Below, one piece after another: positions 60,810 through 64,000 of a stretch of 64,000 bases of DNA (positions are counted from its first letter, which is position 1; every line of letters starts with the position of its first letter). Both the position numbers and the translations under genes were made by a program. The stretch is from Promerops cafer (Eukaryota > Chordata > Aves > Passeriformes > Nectariniidae), in contig VZSE01002186.1 in assembly GCA_013398275.1 (NCBI GenBank), positions 789,498 through 853,497 of the forward strand. The letters are read 5' to 3'. The notes under the pieces were generated by a model. It was given only the letters and a program-made list of their open reading frames with translations. It was not told the origin of the DNA and made no database searches.

Positions 60810-63800
60810 ACGTTGTTGTGCACTCTGTTTTTTGGTCAGCACAGTGCTCTCTGCTTAGTGTGCTTGCTTTACCCAGGTGGCGCTGAGGACTCAGAAGGTG
60901 TTCAGCAGTGTTATGCTTTGGTTAAAACAGTCCAGTATATAAAGGTGAGCAACAGGGTTTTTTGCACAGGTCAATTACCAAATATGCTTTGTTGATGAGA
61001 ATTGCAAGAAACTGGTAAGCAGTGAAAGAAGAGGCTGAGACCCAAATGCACTTTGGTCAGTAAGATTTTTGTCACTGGCCATTGTTTTGAGCACAGGGTC
61101 CAAACACCTGTGAATTGGTGTTTGTGTACTAATTATTGTAGACTCAGTAGAAACAAATGCAAGAACTGGTATATGTGGTGTGAGAAGATAATTTTTGGCT
61201 CTTGCTGTGCTGGGGTGCTGGAGAAGCTTTTAGTTGCGTTCCCATCTCTGCATTTTGTCAGGAAGATGACCTTGGGCAAGTCACTTTGGCTTCCAGTGCC
61301 TGCCTTGATTTTCTTGTTTATAAGATGAGGATGCTGATAACAAGCTTCCTTTAGGGGAGACATGGAGCCTCTGAGATTCAGCGCTCAAACACGCCCCATG
61401 AAAGCCTTGATGATATTAATATTTAACAATAGTAGAAAGGGTAAATAAACGGTAATACAGGGGTTCATACTGGTGACCCAGAATTTTGTAATTGCTATTT
61501 AAAGCAATAGGATGAGTGTTCATGGCTGTGTATTGCCTTTTCCACTAAGGGCTCAATATCTGGGAGAATTCAGAGGTGGGGGAAGGAGGTAAGTAAGTTT
61601 TCTTCTTTGTGTAGAAAGCAAGTCACAGGCTAGCAGCAAGGCAGAGGATCAGTGGTATCTCAAGAGAAATGCTCAAGGCATGTTTCTACATTTTTATTTT
61701 ATATATTTATAGTCTTTCTGGTTTTTTCACTGCAATAGATTGAAAATGTTGTGTTCAGCCAGGTCAAGAGATGCAGTGCTTACCTGGGCAAGTTAGGAAG
61801 GTTGTCTTTGGGCTTCATGCCCCTGTGTCTTTCTTGGGAGCAGAAAGTCTGTGGCTGGATGAGCTTAGATGCTGCTGCTTCACTGCTGCTGGTGCCTTCT
61901 TAGTGACTCTCAGGAAGGAGCCAGGGAGGTGAGTTTTAGCCATGGGTTTGCCCAGGAGCAGCCTGGCAGAAGAACCAGAAGGTGTTCAAAATGCTTCTGA
62001 GGTGCCGCTGCTCAGCAGCGGGATGATGTGTGACTGTGACCCTGCACCTCACATCCACAGCTGCAGGAATGCAGCCTTGGCACATCAGCTGCTGTGCTCT
62101 GACAGAGGCCAGTGACACGCTCACCTCTGTGAGGTGCAGCAAGGGCAACACGGAGAGTGCACAGAACGCTGGGCTTTTATCAGGTGTTTAATACACCAGG
62201 AGCTAGGTTTTTCAGTAGCAGCAATTGATCTTGTGCTCGTTCCAATCACTATAATTAAATGTGATTTTAGAGGCAATTTTTAATGCAGGGTATCTGTGCT
62301 ACCAGGCAGATGTGTTCAAAGGACAGGTTCAACTGCGCCAGGGCTGACAGTTTTCTCTGTGTGGTACCTTGCAGGATCATGTCAGTAGCAAACCTTTTCA
62401 TGTTTTGCAGATGTTGCATTGTCCTTGTCAGTCCCTGTAGGATGCACAGGGATAGTTACCATCCTGTTAGAGGTTATAAAGGGAGTATAAGACCAGACTA
62501 CTGGCTCCTGTCTGTGGGGGGGCCTGCCATCTGTTGCATGTGCCCCAAAGGACAGGGGTCAGAGGGATGCTTTGGTGCTGGAGCAGAGCAGACATTGCAA
62601 AGCACCACCAGAAGGATGTTCTCAGCTGCTTATTACACCTGTTAAATTGAATTATATAAGAAGAAAATGTAAATCTAAAGATTAGGAAATAGTAAAACTT
62701 AACATCTATGTACATTTTAATTATTGCTATAGTACTATAAGTGAAAAGCATATGGACCTGATACGGAAAGCTCATACCTTTATGGGTAACAGCAGGTGTA
62801 TTATGGAAACACATTGGAAGGGACTCACAAGAATCATCAAGTCCAGCTCCTGGGCCTGCACGGGACTGTCCCCAAGACTCACTCACATCGTGTTACATCT
62901 GGTTTCACAAACAAATCTACAGGCTTTTCTAGAGCTGACCTCAGTTTTCACCTGACAGATCAATGAGACAATCTGTTTAATTTGCACCTTTCAGCAAGAT
63001 GCTAAATTACTTGCTTCGCTTCTCTTATTAGAACCCCACTGGTTTTGTGCCTGTCCTGCTGAAGTTCTTATTGACACCTGCTGCCCTGTAGGAACTGGTG
63101 TGTTTTGTGGTTTGGGTTGTTGAGGGACCTTTTTGTCTCCAGATTGATGGATAGATTTAAAAATAGGTTTGGGCATGATACAACAGTGTAAAGTCTTAGT
63201 CCAGCAATCAGCTTTCTATTGCAGCAGTCTCAGCTGGCAGCCCATGGTGCTGATAAAATTTTTTGCTCCCTGGATCATATGTGCAGTGTGATTTGCAGGA
63301 TGAGACCTGCTAGTCTAATTAGCCATCACTGCATAGATGGAATGCTTGAAGTACTAGCTAAGCTAAAATCCCTTTGACATCAGTGGGATTAAGTGCACTC
63401 AGTGTTTCTGTGGGTTCTTTAACACCTTGTAAGCATTTCATAGTTTTCATATGGTGTCAGCAGGTAACAGAAGAAAGTAATTGTAGTTTTTAAAAGAGAA
63501 AACACTTCTAAAAAAGCTGAAACGAAACCAGTTAAAATATTAATTAGTGTATTCCATTGTTCTGCTAACATTCAGAACATGCATGAGGAAAGACATTAAT
63601 GTGTTGTCAGTTCATGAGAGCCAGCCCCAGTGCGCCCCAAAAGCTGGAACCAACTTGTAGAGGAATCAAAGGTGGTGAAATGGTGATAGCTGCCTGTGGG
63701 TGTATTTAATACAACCTTGTGAGGTAGAGAAGTCCCTCCCTGGGAGCTGAATAGGTTTTTAAAATCTTGGATGGGCCATTTCTCTGGGATTTCTATTTTG

Positions 63801-64000
63801 GTACACAGAGACATTTTTATTTTTCAACTGGCAGATAGCCGGCATGGAGAATAGGGAAAAATAAACCAAAATGATAATTTCTCAGACAGCAGAGTGATCT
63901 CCATCAAGCCAGGGCTACAGGTGAGTAGACATTTGTTGTCCTGCATTGGAGGGAGGGAAACAAAGTGTCCTCTATGAATGTTGGGAAGATGCGGTCTGCC
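60810..64000. other. downstream region without a recognisable gene
   Basis: About 3.2 kb of mixed-composition sequence. Open stretches up to 139 codons exist on both strands but match no family I know and lack convincing splice signals. A segment at 60875-60943 (after tttacccag, before gtgagc) has exon-like borders and could be a non-coding exon of the gene served by the CpG island; this is weak. A CR1 fragment lies at 62800-62950. Confidence 0.5.
62800..62950 (-). repeat. CR1 LINE 3' end fragment, reverse orientation
   Basis: TTGGAAGGGACTCACAAGAA, then TCATCAAGTCCAGCTCCTGG and CCTGCACGGGACTGTCCCCA, corresponds to the reverse complement of the CR1 3' end. Boundaries are approximate. Confidence 0.75.

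Overview
The window is vertebrate genomic DNA, almost certainly avian. It is AT-rich, most of it is intron, and every splice site I used is GT-AG. The clearest interspersed repeats are CR1-type LINEs, two of them ending in the short ATTCTNTG-like tail typical of bird CR1. Species and chromosome cannot be read from the sequence. No prokaryotic feature, CRISPR array, tRNA or rRNA was seen.

One gene dominates: ADGRG2 (GPR64), an adhesion G-protein-coupled receptor, on the + strand. I rebuilt 27 coding exons from 10683 to the stop at 56655. All splice phases agree and the open frame is 1,319 codons. A GC-rich 5' edge (1-96), ending in a good splice donor, is the likely non-coding first exon. The protein order is: signal peptide; a complete pentraxin (PTX) domain in one 618-nt exon; five Ser/Thr-rich micro-exons; a Cys-containing segment; a 680-nt mucin-like stalk exon; the GAIN domain with its GPS cleavage site; seven transmembrane helices; and a cytoplasmic tail very close to mammalian ADGRG2. 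One 61-nt exon (40418-40478) has no useful ORF of its own and was found from splice phase and its Cys-Cys-Cys motif. The 3' UTR probably runs to a poly(A) signal near 58540.

The introns (97-10681, 10801-17281, 17900-29074 and shorter ones) hold CR1 copies, a probable hAT-like MITE with an 8-bp target-site duplication, simple repeats and a perfect 40-bp palindrome at 4746-4785. Downstream, 59.2-60.8 kb is a CpG-rich island broken by a 186-base run of N and flanked by an 11-bp GC-rich tandem repeat; it may be the promoter of a neighbouring gene. I found no recognisable coding exon from 58.6 kb to the end.

The points most worth checking are the pentraxin domain on ADGRG2 (I recall no such domain in human ADGRG2, while ADGRG4 and ADGRG6 have one), a possible secreted pentraxin-only isoform made by intronic polyadenylation, the symmetric micro-exon array, a three-residue shortening at TM6/ECL3, and the palindrome. 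I saw no evidence of an undescribed multi-gene system; this is one receptor gene with lineage-specific features.
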